From contig CAKSSH010000001.1 in the NCBI GenBank assembly GCA_934488695.1, forward strand, positions 1 through 64,000: a stretch of 64,000 nt of DNA. Direction: 5' to 3'. The notes under the pieces are model-generated. The model saw only the letters and a list, made by a program, of their open reading frames with translations, was not told the origin of the DNA and did no database searches. The stretch's first letter is position 1; the number at the start of each line of letters is the position of its first letter. This DNA is from an uncultured Oscillospiraceae bacterium (GTDB lineage Bacteria; Bacillota; Clostridia; Oscillospirales; Ruminococcaceae). Shown one piece after another: positions 54,038 through 63,057 of the stretch. Made by a program: the position numbers and the translations under genes.

Positions 54038-55498
54038 ATGCAGATTATCATAAATCATCATCCGTTTCGTTATGAAATGGAAAATATTGTCCGAATGTTT
54101 TTTCATGCCTTACCGCTGCAGGTATGCGAAAATCTGCAGGCGCCGTCGGGCGATTATGTACTGACGGCGTTCTCCGAAACCGAAATGACAGCGGAAGTTT
54201 CGCTTAACGGGCAAAAACTGCGCCGGTTCGCGCCGCTGCCGGCAGATCAAATGCCGCAAGACTCCGAGTGGCTGCTTGCAACGCTGCTGTATGACTGTCT
54301 TTGCAGCTTTACCGGGCACGGACAAAAGTGGGGCATGCTGACCGGTGTACGGCCGACAAGGCTTGTGCACCGTATGCTGGATGAGGGAAAAAGTCCCGCC
54401 GAAATTCGGCAGCGGTTTGTGGAGACCTATCGAGTGGATCCGGAAAAGTTTGTGTTGCTGTATCAGACAGCGCTTGCAGAACGTCCGGTGATTGCAGACA
54501 GTGCGCCGCAGGATTTCAGCCTTTATCTTTCGATTCCGTTTTGCCCGACCCGGTGCAGCTATTGCTCGTTTGTGTCACAGTCGGTGTCTCGTTTTGGCAA
54601 TTTATTAGAGCCTTATGTGGCAGCGCTTGGCAAGGAAATTGAAGAGACGGCGCGAATTGCCCGGATCGCCGGCCTTCGGCTGCGCTCGGTCTATTTCGGC
54701 GGCGGAACGCCGACCACGCTGTCGGCAGAGCAGCTGTCTTTTTTAATGGAAAAAATTGCACGGCTTTTTGATTTTTCGGCGGTGCGGGAGTATACCGTTG
54801 AAGCAGGACGGCCCGACACCATTACATCGGAAAAGCTTCATGCCATCCGGGACGGCGGGGCGCGCCGTATCAGCATTAATCCGCAGACCTTTCAGCAGGA
54901 GCTGCTGGATCGCATCGGGCGTTGCCACACTGTTTCTCAGACGCTGGAGGCTTTTGAGATTGCTCGTCGTGTCGGGTTTGACGCTGTAAATATGGATTTG
55001 ATTGCAGGACTGCCGGGAGACCGGCCGGAGGCTTTTGCCGCGTCTTTGGAACAGGCGCTGTCTCTTTCGCCGGAGAACATTACCCTGCACACGCTGACCC
55101 TGAAACGGGCGGCGGACTTTTCTGTGGCTGCGCAAGAGATCTTTCGCAGCGGAGATAGTCCCGCTGAGCAAATGGTGACCGGCGCCCAGCGGCGGTTTTC
55201 CGAATCGGGATACCATCCGTATTATTTATACCGCCAGAAAAACAGCCTTTCCAACCTTGAAAACGTCGGCTATTGCAGGCCGGGGCATGAGGGAATTTAT
55301 AATATATATATTATGGACGAAGTTCACACTATTTTGGCCTTGGGCGCCGGCGCCGTCACCAAGCTGTGCGGCGGCGGGGAGCAGCGTTTGCAGCGGATTT
55401 TTAATTATAAGTATCCGACTGAATATCTGCATGGCTTCGACAATATAATAAACAGAAAACGAGAGGTTTTGAAATTCTATGAGCAGCATCCTGTTTAA
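54038..55498 (+). CDS. hemZ: HemZ-type radical SAM protein (coproporphyrinogen dehydrogenase-like)
   Basis: A 486-residue radical-SAM protein with an Fe-S cluster motif CPTRCSYCSF (about 168-177) and the GGGTPTTL SAM-binding loop. The N-terminal region (about 1-140) is specific to HemZ, which resembles oxygen-independent coproporphyrinogen III oxidase. A heme-pathway role is expected from the family; no other heme gene is near. It overlaps the next gene by 20 bases. Confidence 0.9.
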   Translation: MQIIINHHPFRYEMENIVRMFFHALPLQVCENLQAPSGDYVLTAFSETEMTAEVSLNGQKLRRFAPLPADQMPQDSEWLLATLLYDCLCSFTGHGQKWGMLTGVRPTRLVHRMLDEGKSPAEIRQRFVETYRVDPEKFVLLYQTALAERPVIADSAPQDFSLYLSIPFCPTRCSYCSFVSQSVSRFGNLLEPYVAALGKEIEETARIARIAGLRLRSVYFGGGTPTTLSAEQLSFLMEKIARLFDFSAVREYTVEAGRPDTITSEKLHAIRDGGARRISINPQTFQQELLDRIGRCHTVSQTLEAFEIARRVGFDAVNMDLIAGLPGDRPEAFAASLEQALSLSPENITLHTLTLKRAADFSVAAQEIFRSGDSPAEQMVTGAQRRFSESGYHPYYLYRQKNSLSNLENVGYCRPGHEGIYNIYIMDEVHTILALGAGAVTKLCGGGEQRLQRIFNYKYPTEYLHGFDNIINRKREVLKFYEQHPV

Positions 55499-56450
55499 CG
55501 GGCGGGGGCAGGTAACCGAAAATGTGATTAACACCCTTGCCAAAAACAATCCGGCAGAGCTGATTGCCGGCAGTGAGGACTATTATAATACCCAGCTTTT
55601 TGACATCTGTCAGCGGATTGTCAAGTCGGAGGATATTCGGATTATCTTGATTTCCGGGCCCTCCGGCTCCGGCAAGACCACAACGGCGCAAAAGCTTTCC
55701 CGTTGTCTTGCGGCCGGCGGCAGAAATGCTGTCTGTCTTTCCCTGGACGATTTTTTTTACAACCGGGACGCTTTGCCGCGCCTGACAAACGGAGAGACGG
55801 ATTTTGAGTCTGTTAACACACTGGACGTTCCTGAGATTCGGCGTTGTTTTGTTCGGCTGCTGGCCGGGGAACCGGCTGTGATCCCGTATTTTGATTTTGT
55901 GACCGGGCAGAGAATCGCCGAAAAACAGCGCGAAATCACCTGTGAGGAGAAGGATCTTATTATTTTGGAAGGCTTGCACGGTCTGAATCCGCTGCTGACC
56001 GACGGAATTGAGACGCAGGGGCGTGGTTTTCTCAAAATTTATGTCAATCCCATGAGTCAGATTGTATCGGAAAGCGGTAAACCGGTGTTGCGCCGGCGCA
56101 GCCTCAGGCTTATGCGTCGTATGATTCGGGACTATCAATTTCGCGGCAGCTCTCCCGAGAACACCTTACGCATGTGGGACGGCGTTTGCCGGGAAGAAAT
56201 CAAAACGATTGCAGATTACTGTGCCCGAGCGGATTTTATCCTGGACACGACGCATTTTTATGAGCCATGTATTTATCATCATTTCTTGCCGACGATGATT
56301 GCCGAAAACCCGGTGTCGACGCCGCGGTATCGCGAGACGCTGCAGGGGCTTCTTCAAAAGCTGGATGATTTTGAAAATCTGCCGCTGGAGCGGGTGCCGG
56401 AGCAGTCCATGATTCGCGAGTTTATCGGTGAGAAAAAGACGGACTTGTAA
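55479..56450 (+). CDS. Uridine kinase-family nucleoside kinase
   Basis: A 323-residue P-loop kinase with Walker A SGPSGSGKTTTA (about 59-70), SLDDFFYNRD and LEGLHGLNP, all of the uridine kinase/phosphoribulokinase family. Related clostridial proteins often have an N-terminal TGS/ThrRS-like domain (about 550 residues in all), which is absent here except for a short N-terminal part. The ATG at 55479 lies inside hemZ. It ends the operon that starts at recJ. Confidence 0.88.
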   Translation: MSSILFNGRGQVTENVINTLAKNNPAELIAGSEDYYNTQLFDICQRIVKSEDIRIILISGPSGSGKTTTAQKLSRCLAAGGRNAVCLSLDDFFYNRDALPRLTNGETDFESVNTLDVPEIRRCFVRLLAGEPAVIPYFDFVTGQRIAEKQREITCEEKDLIILEGLHGLNPLLTDGIETQGRGFLKIYVNPMSQIVSESGKPVLRRRSLRLMRRMIRDYQFRGSSPENTLRMWDGVCREEIKTIADYCARADFILDTTHFYEPCIYHHFLPTMIAENPVSTPRYRETLQGLLQKLDDFENLPLERVPEQSMIREFIGEKKTDL

Positions 56451-56473
56451 AAAATGCAATAATCCTGTATAAT
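56445..56473 (+). promoter_or_regulatory. Promoter for the zinc-ribbon gene
   Basis: TTGTAA (56445-56450) and TATAAT (56468-56473), spacer 17 bases. Confidence 0.7.
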
Positions 56474-56511
56474 AAAAGCACCTTATTAAGACAGAAAGGA
56501 TGTTGTGGCTT

Positions 56512-56949
56512 ATGGAGGTTTTGGATCGTGCATTAAAAAACGTCAAGGACGTTGCGTGTAAAGCCGGCAACAAAGCAGAAGAACTGCTGTGTCAGGGGAA
56601 AACACAACTTCAAATCAGAAAGCTTCGTCGGGAGCTGAAAAAAAATTATGCTTGTCTCGGCCTGCGAATTTACGGTAATGTGAAGGGCGGCGAGGAATAC
56701 GGGCCGGCGATTGCAACAAAGGTAAATGAAATCGACGCGCTACGTCGGCAGCTTTCGGATTTAAAGGAACAGGCGGATCTGATTCAGTATTGCAGAAGGT
56801 GTAAAAACTGCGGCGCGTATAATGACCGCGAGGATGATTTTTGTTTGAACTGCGGCGCAACCATGCGTCCGTATCACAAGACGGTTTATACGGTTCAGTT
56901 TGACGGTGAGCAGCCGTCTGAGCAGCAAGAGCCGAAAACCGAAGAATAA
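56512..56949 (+). CDS. Zinc-ribbon protein with an N-terminal helical region
   Basis: A 145-residue cytosolic protein: helices with coiled-coil character (about 1-92), then a Cys4 zinc ribbon (Cys97, 100, 111, 114 in CKNCGAYN and FCLNCGAT) and a polar tail. Proteins of this build are common but uncharacterised in Clostridia. ATG 56512 is preferred; ATG 56500 lies against the ribosome binding site. It precedes the flippase gene by 17 bases. Confidence 0.7.
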   Translation: MEVLDRALKNVKDVACKAGNKAEELLCQGKTQLQIRKLRRELKKNYACLGLRIYGNVKGGEEYGPAIATKVNEIDALRRQLSDLKEQADLIQYCRRCKNCGAYNDREDDFCLNCGATMRPYHKTVYTVQFDGEQPSEQQEPKTEE

Positions 56950-56966
56950 TTCGGAGGTCGGTTTTC

Positions 56967-58718
56967 TTGAAGCAGTCCGCTGAAAAGCGCTCCTCCCAAA
57001 GCTTTTTGGAGGGAGCACTGATTTTGGTGCTGGCAACGGTGGTTGTGAAAATCATCGGGGCAATTTTTAAAATTCCGCTCGGTAATTTACTGGGCGAAGA
57101 GGGCTTTGCTTACTTTTCGGTTGCCTATAATGTTTTCACGCCGCTGTATTCACTGGCAATGGCCGGACTTCCGGTGGCGGTAGCACGGATGGTATCTGAA
57201 AATGCCGCACAAAAAAACTATCGGGACGTACGGCGCATCTTGCGGGTGTCAACTACGGCCTTTACCGTAACCGGCGCCGTCGGCAGTGTTTTAATGCTGG
57301 CTTCCGCCGGGTTTTATTCTCATAAAATCGTTGAAACGCCGGCGGCTTTTCTTTCGATTGTTTGTCTGTCTCCCGCTGTGTTTTTTTGCTGTATGATGAG
57401 CTCTCGCCGCGGGTATTACGAAGGACTTAAAAACATGGTGCCGACCGCGGTTTCTCAAATGATTGAGGCGCTGTTCAAGCTGGTGTTCGGGCTTTTGTTT
57501 TCATGGCTGGTTATTCGGGTCGGAACAGCCCAGTTTGAAACAAATCAAACCGTGTTCGGAACTCTGTGCGAAAGCCGCAGTGAAGCGATGTCCATTATTT
57601 ATCCCTTTTCTGCGGCGGCGGCAATTTTAGGCGTTACGCTCAGCACATTGGTTGGGGCACTTTATCTGCATATTCTTTATCGAGTGCGGGGAGATCATAT
57701 CACGCAGCAACAGCTGGCGCTTTCGCCGCCGGCGCGCGGCAGTCGTGCAATTTTGCGTTCTCTTTTGGCAATTGCCATTCCGGTGTCTCTCGGAACATTG
57801 GCGACAACGATTACGTCTTTTATTGACTCCAGCTCGGTTTTGAATCGTCTTAAATATGTCATGCAGCAGGACCCGCAGGCTATTTTAAAGATGTATCCCG
57901 GGATTCAGGAAAAAGCAACCGAGATTCCGGATTTTATTTATGGCGCTTATTGCTATGCGCTGAGCATTTTTAATCTGGTGCCGACGATCACAACAACGTT
58001 TGCAATCAGTGCTCTGCCGGCAGTAACGGCGGCGTGGACTTTGCGGGATCGCGTTCAAACTCGGCAGAGTGTCGAGGCGGTTTTGCGCATTACCAGTCTG
58101 GTGGCTTTTCCGTCTGGAATCGGCATTGCGGTTTTGTCTAAGCCGATTCTAAAGCTTCTGTATCCGTCGGCACAGCGTGCCATGGGGGTCGACATAGCGG
58201 CGCCGGCCTTGTCGCTGCTTGGAGTCGGCGTCATTTTTGTGGCGCTGTTGACGCCTATCAACAGTATGTTGCAGGCCGTCGGACGAGCCGACTTGCCGGT
58301 AAAGCTGATGCTGGTGGGCGGCAGTATTAAAATTGTCACAAACTTTTTGCTGGTTTCAATTCCGTCTGTTAACGTGAAAGGCGCTCCGGTCGGGACAATT
58401 CTTTGTTATATTTTTCTGTTCACAGCCAGTATGATTTTTCTGTGTCGAAGAATCGATATGGTGCCTCGTATCCGAAGCGTTTTTATAAAGCCTTTTGCCG
58501 CTGCGGCGGTCTGCGGTGCTGCCGCAGCGCTGTCATATCGGCTTTTCTTGCTCATTTTCTCACAGCGGATTTCTACGGCATTTTCCATAATTTTTGCTGC
58601 GATTATTTATGCAATTTGCCTACTTCTTTTCCGGGCAATTACAAAAGAGGATTTAAATATGCTTCCGAAAGGGAAAAAACTTGCAAAAATACTTGAAAAA
58701 AAAGGGCTGATAGGTTAA
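56967..58718 (+). CDS. MATE/MOP-family flippase, SpoVB/YabM-like
   Basis: A 583-residue membrane protein with about 14 helices of the MOP exporter superfamily. It resembles SpoVB and YabM, which flip lipid-linked cell-wall or spore-cortex precursors. Segments: KIIGAIFKIPLGNLLG, GYYEGLKNMVPTAVSQ, and LLTPINSMLQAVGR. It starts with TTG 56967 after TCGGAGG. It lies next to hup, the S4 gene and yabPQ, matching the Bacillus yabM to yabR region (mazG/yabN is absent). Confidence 0.87.
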   Translation: MKQSAEKRSSQSFLEGALILVLATVVVKIIGAIFKIPLGNLLGEEGFAYFSVAYNVFTPLYSLAMAGLPVAVARMVSENAAQKNYRDVRRILRVSTTAFTVTGAVGSVLMLASAGFYSHKIVETPAAFLSIVCLSPAVFFCCMMSSRRGYYEGLKNMVPTAVSQMIEALFKLVFGLLFSWLVIRVGTAQFETNQTVFGTLCESRSEAMSIIYPFSAAAAILGVTLSTLVGALYLHILYRVRGDHITQQQLALSPPARGSRAILRSLLAIAIPVSLGTLATTITSFIDSSSVLNRLKYVMQQDPQAILKMYPGIQEKATEIPDFIYGAYCYALSIFNLVPTITTTFAISALPAVTAAWTLRDRVQTRQSVEAVLRITSLVAFPSGIGIAVLSKPILKLLYPSAQRAMGVDIAAPALSLLGVGVIFVALLTPINSMLQAVGRADLPVKLMLVGGSIKIVTNFLLVSIPSVNVKGAPVGTILCYIFLFTASMIFLCRRIDMVPRIRSVFIKPFAAAAVCGAAAALSYRLFLLIFSQRISTAFSIIFAAIIYAICLLLFRAITKEDLNMLPKGKKLAKILEKKGLIG

Positions 58719-58766
58719 AATAGAGACAGTGGAAATAAGGCGACGCCTTGTTTCGGACTGGAATAA

Positions 58767-58783
58767 GTTGTGTTACGCACAAC
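58767..58783 (+). repeat. Hairpin in the hup leader
   Basis: GTTGTG (58767-58772) pairs with CACAAC (58778-58783) around TTACG, just before the ribosome binding site. Confidence 0.4.
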
Positions 58784-58805
58784 GAAATAAAGGAGAAGAA
58801 AAACA

Positions 58806-59078
58806 ATGACCAAAGTTGAACTTATCAATGCAATTGCCGAGAAGGCAGAGATTTCCAAGAAAGATGCTGATGCAGCGCTGAAGGCTACCATCGAAGCGAT
58901 TACTGCTGCGTTGAAGAAGGGTGACAAGGTTCAGCTGGTCGGTTTCGGTACCTTTGAGGTCCGTGCACGCGGTGCAAGAACCGGCAGAAACCCCAGAACG
59001 AAAGAGACCATCAAGATTGCCGCCTCTAAGGCTCCCGCTTTCAAGGCCGGTAAGGCTCTGAAGGACGCTGTGAAATAA
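58806..59078 (+). CDS. hup: DNA-binding protein HU
   Basis: HU is a small histone-like protein that bends and compacts DNA. The 90-residue product has the normal length and the conserved [26 protein letters not shown] and [15 protein letters not shown] (the beta arm with Pro). AAGGAG lies before the ATG. A terminator follows, so it is likely made from its own transcript in large amounts. Confidence 0.98.
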   Translation: MTKVELINAIAEKAEISKKDADAALKATIEAITAALKKGDKVQLVGFGTFEVRARGARTGRNPRTKETIKIAASKAPAFKAGKALKDAVK

Positions 59079-59089
59079 GCACAATTTTT

Positions 59090-59128
59090 AAAAGCTGTTT
59101 CGGTCCCGTGCCGAAGCAGCTTTTTCTT
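59090..59128 (+). terminator. Terminator after hup
   Basis: A 14-bp stem (59090-59103 with 59111-59124, one G-T pair), followed by a T run. Confidence 0.85.
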
Positions 59129-59143
59129 TTAAAGGAGAATAGC

Positions 59144-59395
59144 ATGCGAATCGACAAGTATTTAAAAAACACGCGTATTATCAAACGTCGGACAGTTGCC
59201 AATGAGGCTTGCGATCATCAGAGAATTTCGGTAAACGGCCGGCCGGTCAAGGCCTCTTATCAGGTGGCTGTCGGGGATATTATCGAGGTTGGTTTTGGCA
59301 GTCGGACATTGAAGGTGCGGGTGTGCTCGGTACAAGAGAATGTCCGTAAGGAGGAGGCTGCGCTGCAATACGAGGTGCTGGAGTCAGCCGAATAA
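59144..59395 (+). CDS. rqcP: S4-domain RNA-binding protein (YabO/RqcP type)
   Basis: An 83-residue S4-domain protein. MRIDKYLKNTRIIKRRTVANEACD is the S4 signature. The Bacillus homologue YabO/RqcP works with RqcH in ribosome rescue, adding alanine tails to stalled peptides. Its position before yabP matches Bacillus. ATG 59144 follows AAAGGAG by six bases; an earlier in-frame start lies in the hup terminator. Confidence 0.9.
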   Translation: MRIDKYLKNTRIIKRRTVANEACDHQRISVNGRPVKASYQVAVGDIIEVGFGSRTLKVRVCSVQENVRKEEAALQYEVLESAE

Positions 59396-59449
59396 TTTTG
59401 CTGTGCGCCGAATAGAATGTTATAGCAGCAAAAAAAAGGAGGCGACACG

Positions 59450-59728
59450 GTGACCGAAGAAAAGAATCTGCCCAAAAAGCCGCATAATATCATTATGAGC
59501 AATTGTGAAAAGTTGAGCTTGACGGGAGTGCGGGACGTTGAGAGCTTTGACGAGCATCTCGTTGTTTGTTTTACGGATTGCGGAGAACTGGTTATTCGTG
59601 GGAATATGCTGCATGTCGACCACATGAATGTGGAAACAGGAGATATGGAGCTTGCCGGGAGCATAACTTCGCTTACCTATACCGGCGAAAAGAAACGCGG
59701 CGGATTTTTCTCGCGCCTGCTACGATAA
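59450..59728 (+). CDS. yabP: Sporulation protein YabP
   Basis: A 92-residue protein with the YabP/YqfC pattern (HNIIMSNCEKLSLTGVRDVESFDE, GELVIRGNMLHV). YabP is a small sporulation protein of unknown mechanism in the mother cell. GTG 59450 has AAAGGAGG upstream. It is followed by yabQ, the usual partner. Confidence 0.92.
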   Translation: MTEEKNLPKKPHNIIMSNCEKLSLTGVRDVESFDEHLVVCFTDCGELVIRGNMLHVDHMNVETGDMELAGSITSLTYTGEKKRGGFFSRLLR

Positions 59729-59749
59729 TACAAAAACGGAGGGAATGTC

Positions 59750-60325
59750 TTGACGGTCGAACTCGGACAGCAGTTGACTTTACTGGGCTTGGCTCTCCTG
59801 CTCGGGGCGGCCGGCGGCGTTCTTTATGATATTTTTAAAATTCTGCGACTGATTGGGCTGAACGGGCGCTTTTTTTGTTTTGTAGAGGACCTTTTGTTTT
59901 TTGCTGTTATGACGGTGGCTGTTTTTTCTTTTCAGCTCAATCAGACCGATGGTAAAATCCGAATTTTTGTGCTGCTTTCAGTGGCTGGGGGCTTTGCATT
60001 ATATCGTTTGACATTGGAACGGCCGGTGTTTTTTATTATTCAAAAACTGTACTGCTTTGTGGCATCGATTATCGGGTTTTTATATCGCAAAATTGCTTTT
60101 CCCGTTTTTCGGGGAGCTTTTTTGGTCCTGCGTCGCACGGTCGGGCGGCCGATAAGGGCAGTTTCGGAAAAAATTTGCATAAAAACCCGTCTTTTTTTCA
60201 AAAAGCGATTGACGCGGGGACGCAAAGTGTTATATAATAAAGCGGGAATATTAAAACGAAGAAAGGACCCGAAGGACAATGACAGCCCAAACAACAAAAC
60301 CGGCCAAAAAGCGTTCTATTGTTAG
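59750..60325 (+). CDS. yabQ: Spore cortex biosynthesis protein YabQ
   Basis: YabQ is a membrane protein needed for spore cortex formation. The 191-residue product has about four helices and the family start LGLALLLGAAGGVLYDIFKILR. Its basic C-terminal part overlaps divIC by 47 bases. It starts with TTG 59750 after GGAGGGA. Expression is expected in sporulation. Confidence 0.88.
   Translation: MTVELGQQLTLLGLALLLGAAGGVLYDIFKILRLIGLNGRFFCFVEDLLFFAVMTVAVFSFQLNQTDGKIRIFVLLSVAGGFALYRLTLERPVFFIIQKLYCFVASIIGFLYRKIAFPVFRGAFLVLRRTVGRPIRAVSEKICIKTRLFFKKRLTRGRKVLYNKAGILKRRKDPKDNDSPNNKTGQKAFYC
60208..60237 (+). promoter_or_regulatory. Vegetative-type promoter inside yabQ, aimed at divIC
   Basis: TTGACG (60208-60213) and TATAAT (60232-60237), spacer 18 bases, 42 bases before the divIC start and within the yabQ coding region. 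Confidence 0.7.
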
Positions 60326-60587
60326 TGCTCTTTTGAAACTGGCTGCGCTTTGCGTTGTGGTCTATGTTGCTTTTTCGGTCATTTCCCTGCAGATTGAGCT
60401 TTCCGAAAAGAAAAGGACACTTGCTAAGCTGGAGGCGCAGCGTGACGCGCTGTCTCTGGCAAATCAAGAGACCAGTGAACTGATTGAAAAAAGCGATCAG
60501 AATGAATTCGTAGAGCGTATCGCCCGGGAGTACTTCGGTTTTGCTTATCCAAATGAGCATATTTTTATTGATATTTCCGGAAGCTGA
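60279..60587 (+). CDS. divIC: Cell-division protein DivIC/FtsB family
   Basis: A 102-residue bitopic membrane protein: short basic cytoplasmic N-terminus, one helix (about 18-40), then a coiled coil (about 42-75) and a short extracellular tail with FVERIAREYFGFAYPNE. DivIC binds FtsL and DivIB at the septum. Its position between yabQ and an S1 gene is the same as in Bacillus. ATG 60279 follows GAAGGA. Confidence 0.9.
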   Translation: MTAQTTKPAKKRSIVSALLKLAALCVVVYVAFSVISLQIELSEKKRTLAKLEAQRDALSLANQETSELIEKSDQNEFVERIAREYFGFAYPNEHIFIDISGS

Positions 60588-60629
60588 GCAATCGGCGATT
60601 CATTATAGTTAAGGAGCTTTTTTAGTCTT

Positions 60630-61070
60630 ATGCAGCTTTCAGTCGGAAACATTTTGGAAGGTAAAGTAACAGGAATCACTAAGTTTGGCGTATTTGTTGA
60701 CCTGGGAGAGGGAAAAACCGGAATGGTACACATTTCGGAGGTTTCGTCATCTTATGTCACGGATATAAATGAGCATGTCAAGGACGGTCAGAACGTTCAG
60801 GTTCGGGTGCTGAGCATCGGGGATGACGGGAAAATTCGTCTTTCGATGAAACGGCTTAACGGAGACGCTGCCCAGGCGCAGCCGCCGAGGCGTGAGGGTT
60901 TTCAACCGCGGGAGCCCCGTGGAGATTTCGGCGCCAGAAAGAGCAATCAGCCGATGACCTTTGAGGATATGCTGACACGCTTTAAGCAGTCCAGCGATGA
61001 GAAAATGAGTGATTTAAAGCGTAATATGGATTCCAAACGCGGCAGCGGCCGTCGGGGCGGAAGATCCTAA
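60630..61070 (+). CDS. yabR: S1-domain RNA-binding protein (YabR-like)
   Basis: A 146-residue protein with an N-terminal S1 domain (about 4-75: GNILEGKVTGITKFGVFVDL, GMVHISEVS, IRLSMKRL) and a basic, Arg/Gly-rich tail. YabR-like proteins are general RNA binders of unclear role. The ATG follows AAGGAG. A terminator closes the yabP-yabR region. Confidence 0.9.
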   Translation: MQLSVGNILEGKVTGITKFGVFVDLGEGKTGMVHISEVSSSYVTDINEHVKDGQNVQVRVLSIGDDGKIRLSMKRLNGDAAQAQPPRREGFQPREPRGDFGARKSNQPMTFEDMLTRFKQSSDEKMSDLKRNMDSKRGSGRRGGRS

Positions 61071-61082
61071 AAATCTAAGCGG

Positions 61083-61109
61083 GCGAAGTGGCAACACTTC
61101 GCTCTTTTA
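61083..61109 (+). terminator. Terminator after the S1 gene
   Basis: GCGAAGTG (61083-61090) pairs with CACTTCGC (61095-61102), followed by TCTTTTATT. Confidence 0.85.
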
Positions 61110-61127
61110 TTGCCCGGGGAGGAAAAA

Positions 61128-62243
61128 ATGACGGATTTGACGATGGTTTGTCCTTGCCATTTCGGCTTGGAAAGTGTGTTGGCAGGGGAAATGAAAAGGC
61201 TTGGTTTTCAGAACGTGGCGTGCGAAAACGGAACCGTTCGGTTTGAAGGCTCCTTTGCGGAAATTGCCCGTGCCAACCTGCAGCTGCGAACAGCAGAGCG
61301 CGTTCTGATTGAGCTGGGGCGGTTTCCGGCACGCAGCTTTGACCAACTGTTTGAGGGGACTCGCGCTCTTCCTTGGGAAAGATTTATTGGGGTGCAGGGA
61401 GCTTTTCCCGTCAAAGGCTGGGCACTCAATTCTAAGCTTCACAGCGTACCGGACTGTCAGTCTATTATTAAAAAGGCGATTGTTCGGCGACTGGAAAAAG
61501 AGTATAATATTCATATTTTCCCCGAGACGGGCGAAAAGTATCAGGTGCAGTTTTCGCTGTTGAAGGATGAGGCACGACTATATCTGGATACCAGCGGAGC
61601 AGGGCTGCACAAGCGTGGTTATCGTCCGTCTGCCAATGCCGCGCCTATAAAGGAAACGTTGGCGGCAGGGATTTTAGATTTGGCTCGAGTACGCGGAGCC
61701 TGTACTTTATATGATCCGATGTGCGGCAGCGGAACCCTGCTGATTGAAGGCGCGTTGCGCGCCACCCGAACGGCGCCGGGGATTCGTCGCAGCTTTGCCG
61801 CGGAAAAATGGGGCTGTTTTGATGCGCACTATTGGCAGCAGGCGCGTCGGGAGGCACTGGACCTTGTGGATCGTTCGGTGAATTTTCGCGCAGTCGGGGC
61901 TGATATCAGTGCCGAGGCGGCGGAGTTGACACGCCAGAATGCAAAACGGGCCGAAATGACGCCGTTTTTAACAGTCTCAACAGCGGACATTTCCTCTTTT
62001 AAGGCACCTGAAAGCGGTATTGTGGTTGTAAATCCGCCTTACGGAGAACGTTTGGAGGATCTGCGAACGGCCGAGGCTTTATATCGGCGTCTTGGCAAGG
62101 CTTTTGTGCCGAAAAAAGGCGTTAGTTATTATATTATTTCGCCGCACGAACAGTTTGAAAGCTTTTTCGGTCGTCCAGCCGATAAAAAACGCAAGCTTTA
62201 TAACGGCATGATTCGATGCAACCTTTATCAGTATTTTAAGTAA
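61128..62243 (+). CDS. THUMP-domain rRNA N2-guanine methyltransferase (RlmL/YpsC-like)
   Basis: A 371-residue methyltransferase with an N-terminal THUMP domain (about 45-155) and a UPF0020 Rossmann methylase. Motif I is DPMCGSGTLLIEGAL, and the catalytic NPPYGERL follows, as in enzymes that methylate guanine N2 in 23S rRNA. ATG 61128 is preferred for its GGGGAGG. It is likely to act alone. Confidence 0.92.
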   Translation: MTDLTMVCPCHFGLESVLAGEMKRLGFQNVACENGTVRFEGSFAEIARANLQLRTAERVLIELGRFPARSFDQLFEGTRALPWERFIGVQGAFPVKGWALNSKLHSVPDCQSIIKKAIVRRLEKEYNIHIFPETGEKYQVQFSLLKDEARLYLDTSGAGLHKRGYRPSANAAPIKETLAAGILDLARVRGACTLYDPMCGSGTLLIEGALRATRTAPGIRRSFAAEKWGCFDAHYWQQARREALDLVDRSVNFRAVGADISAEAAELTRQNAKRAEMTPFLTVSTADISSFKAPESGIVVVNPPYGERLEDLRTAEALYRRLGKAFVPKKGVSYYIISPHEQFESFFGRPADKKRKLYNGMIRCNLYQYFK

Positions 62244-62265
62244 AAAAGAAGAATCAATTTTTTAC

Positions 62266-62294
62266 TTTACACATCGCTTGGAATATTGTATAAT
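62266..62294 (+). promoter_or_regulatory. Promoter for pyrH-frr-uppS
   Basis: TTTACA (62266-62271) and TATAAT (62289-62294), spacer 17 bases. Confidence 0.75.
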
Positions 62295-62326
62295 ATAGGA
62301 TGAAAAAATAGGGTGGAGGAACTGAA

Positions 62327-63037
62327 ATGGCTTTAAAATATCAACGAGTTTTGCTGAAGCTCAGCGGGGAAGCGCTCGCCGGCGAAAAAAAAGTCGGGAT
62401 TGATAATAAGACGGTGGCGGTCATTTGCAAGAGTATTAAAAAATGCGCAGACGCCGGCGCACAGATTGCCATTGTGGTCGGTGGAGGAAATTTCTGGCGT
62501 GGTCGCTCCAATGAGCATATGGATCGAACACGTGCCGATCACATCGGTATGCTGGCAACCGCTATGAATGCTTTGGCGGTCGGCGATATGCTGGAAAGTC
62601 TGGGCTGTGAGGTTCGGGTGCAGACGGCAATTGATATGCACCAAATTGCCGAGCCGTACATTCGCAATAAGGCCATTAAGCATCTGGAAAAGGGGCGTAT
62701 TGTGATTTTTGGGTGCGGTGTTGGCAGCCCTTATTTTTCAACCGATACGGCGTCTTCGCTACGTGCCGCGGAAATTAATGCGGATATTATGCTGAAGGCA
62801 ACTATGGTGGACGGAGTGTATGATAAGGATCCGCACCGGTATGCCGATGCGGTTCGGTTTGAAACCCTGCCGCTTTCGGAGGTTTTGTCCCGCGGGCTTG
62901 CGGTGATGGACAGCACGGCGGCTGCCTTGTGCAAGGACAATAAAATGCCGGTGCTGGTGTTTAGCTTGGAGGACCCCGAGAATATTTATCGTGCTGTGTC
63001 CGGGGGAAATATCGGAACGGTAGTTTACACCGAATAA
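62327..63037 (+). CDS. pyrH: Uridylate kinase
   Basis: PyrH phosphorylates UMP. The 236-residue amino-acid-kinase-fold protein has [31 protein letters not shown] and the nucleotide-site [13 protein letters not shown]. Length is normal. It leads pyrH-frr-uppS with its own promoter, separate from rpsB-tsf, which lie about 36 kb away on the other strand. Confidence 0.98.
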   Translation: MALKYQRVLLKLSGEALAGEKKVGIDNKTVAVICKSIKKCADAGAQIAIVVGGGNFWRGRSNEHMDRTRADHIGMLATAMNALAVGDMLESLGCEVRVQTAIDMHQIAEPYIRNKAIKHLEKGRIVIFGCGVGSPYFSTDTASSLRAAEINADIMLKATMVDGVYDKDPHRYADAVRFETLPLSEVLSRGLAVMDSTAAALCKDNKMPVLVFSLEDPENIYRAVSGGNIGTVVYTE

Positions 63038-63057
63038 AGCGAAGAGGAGAATGAGTC

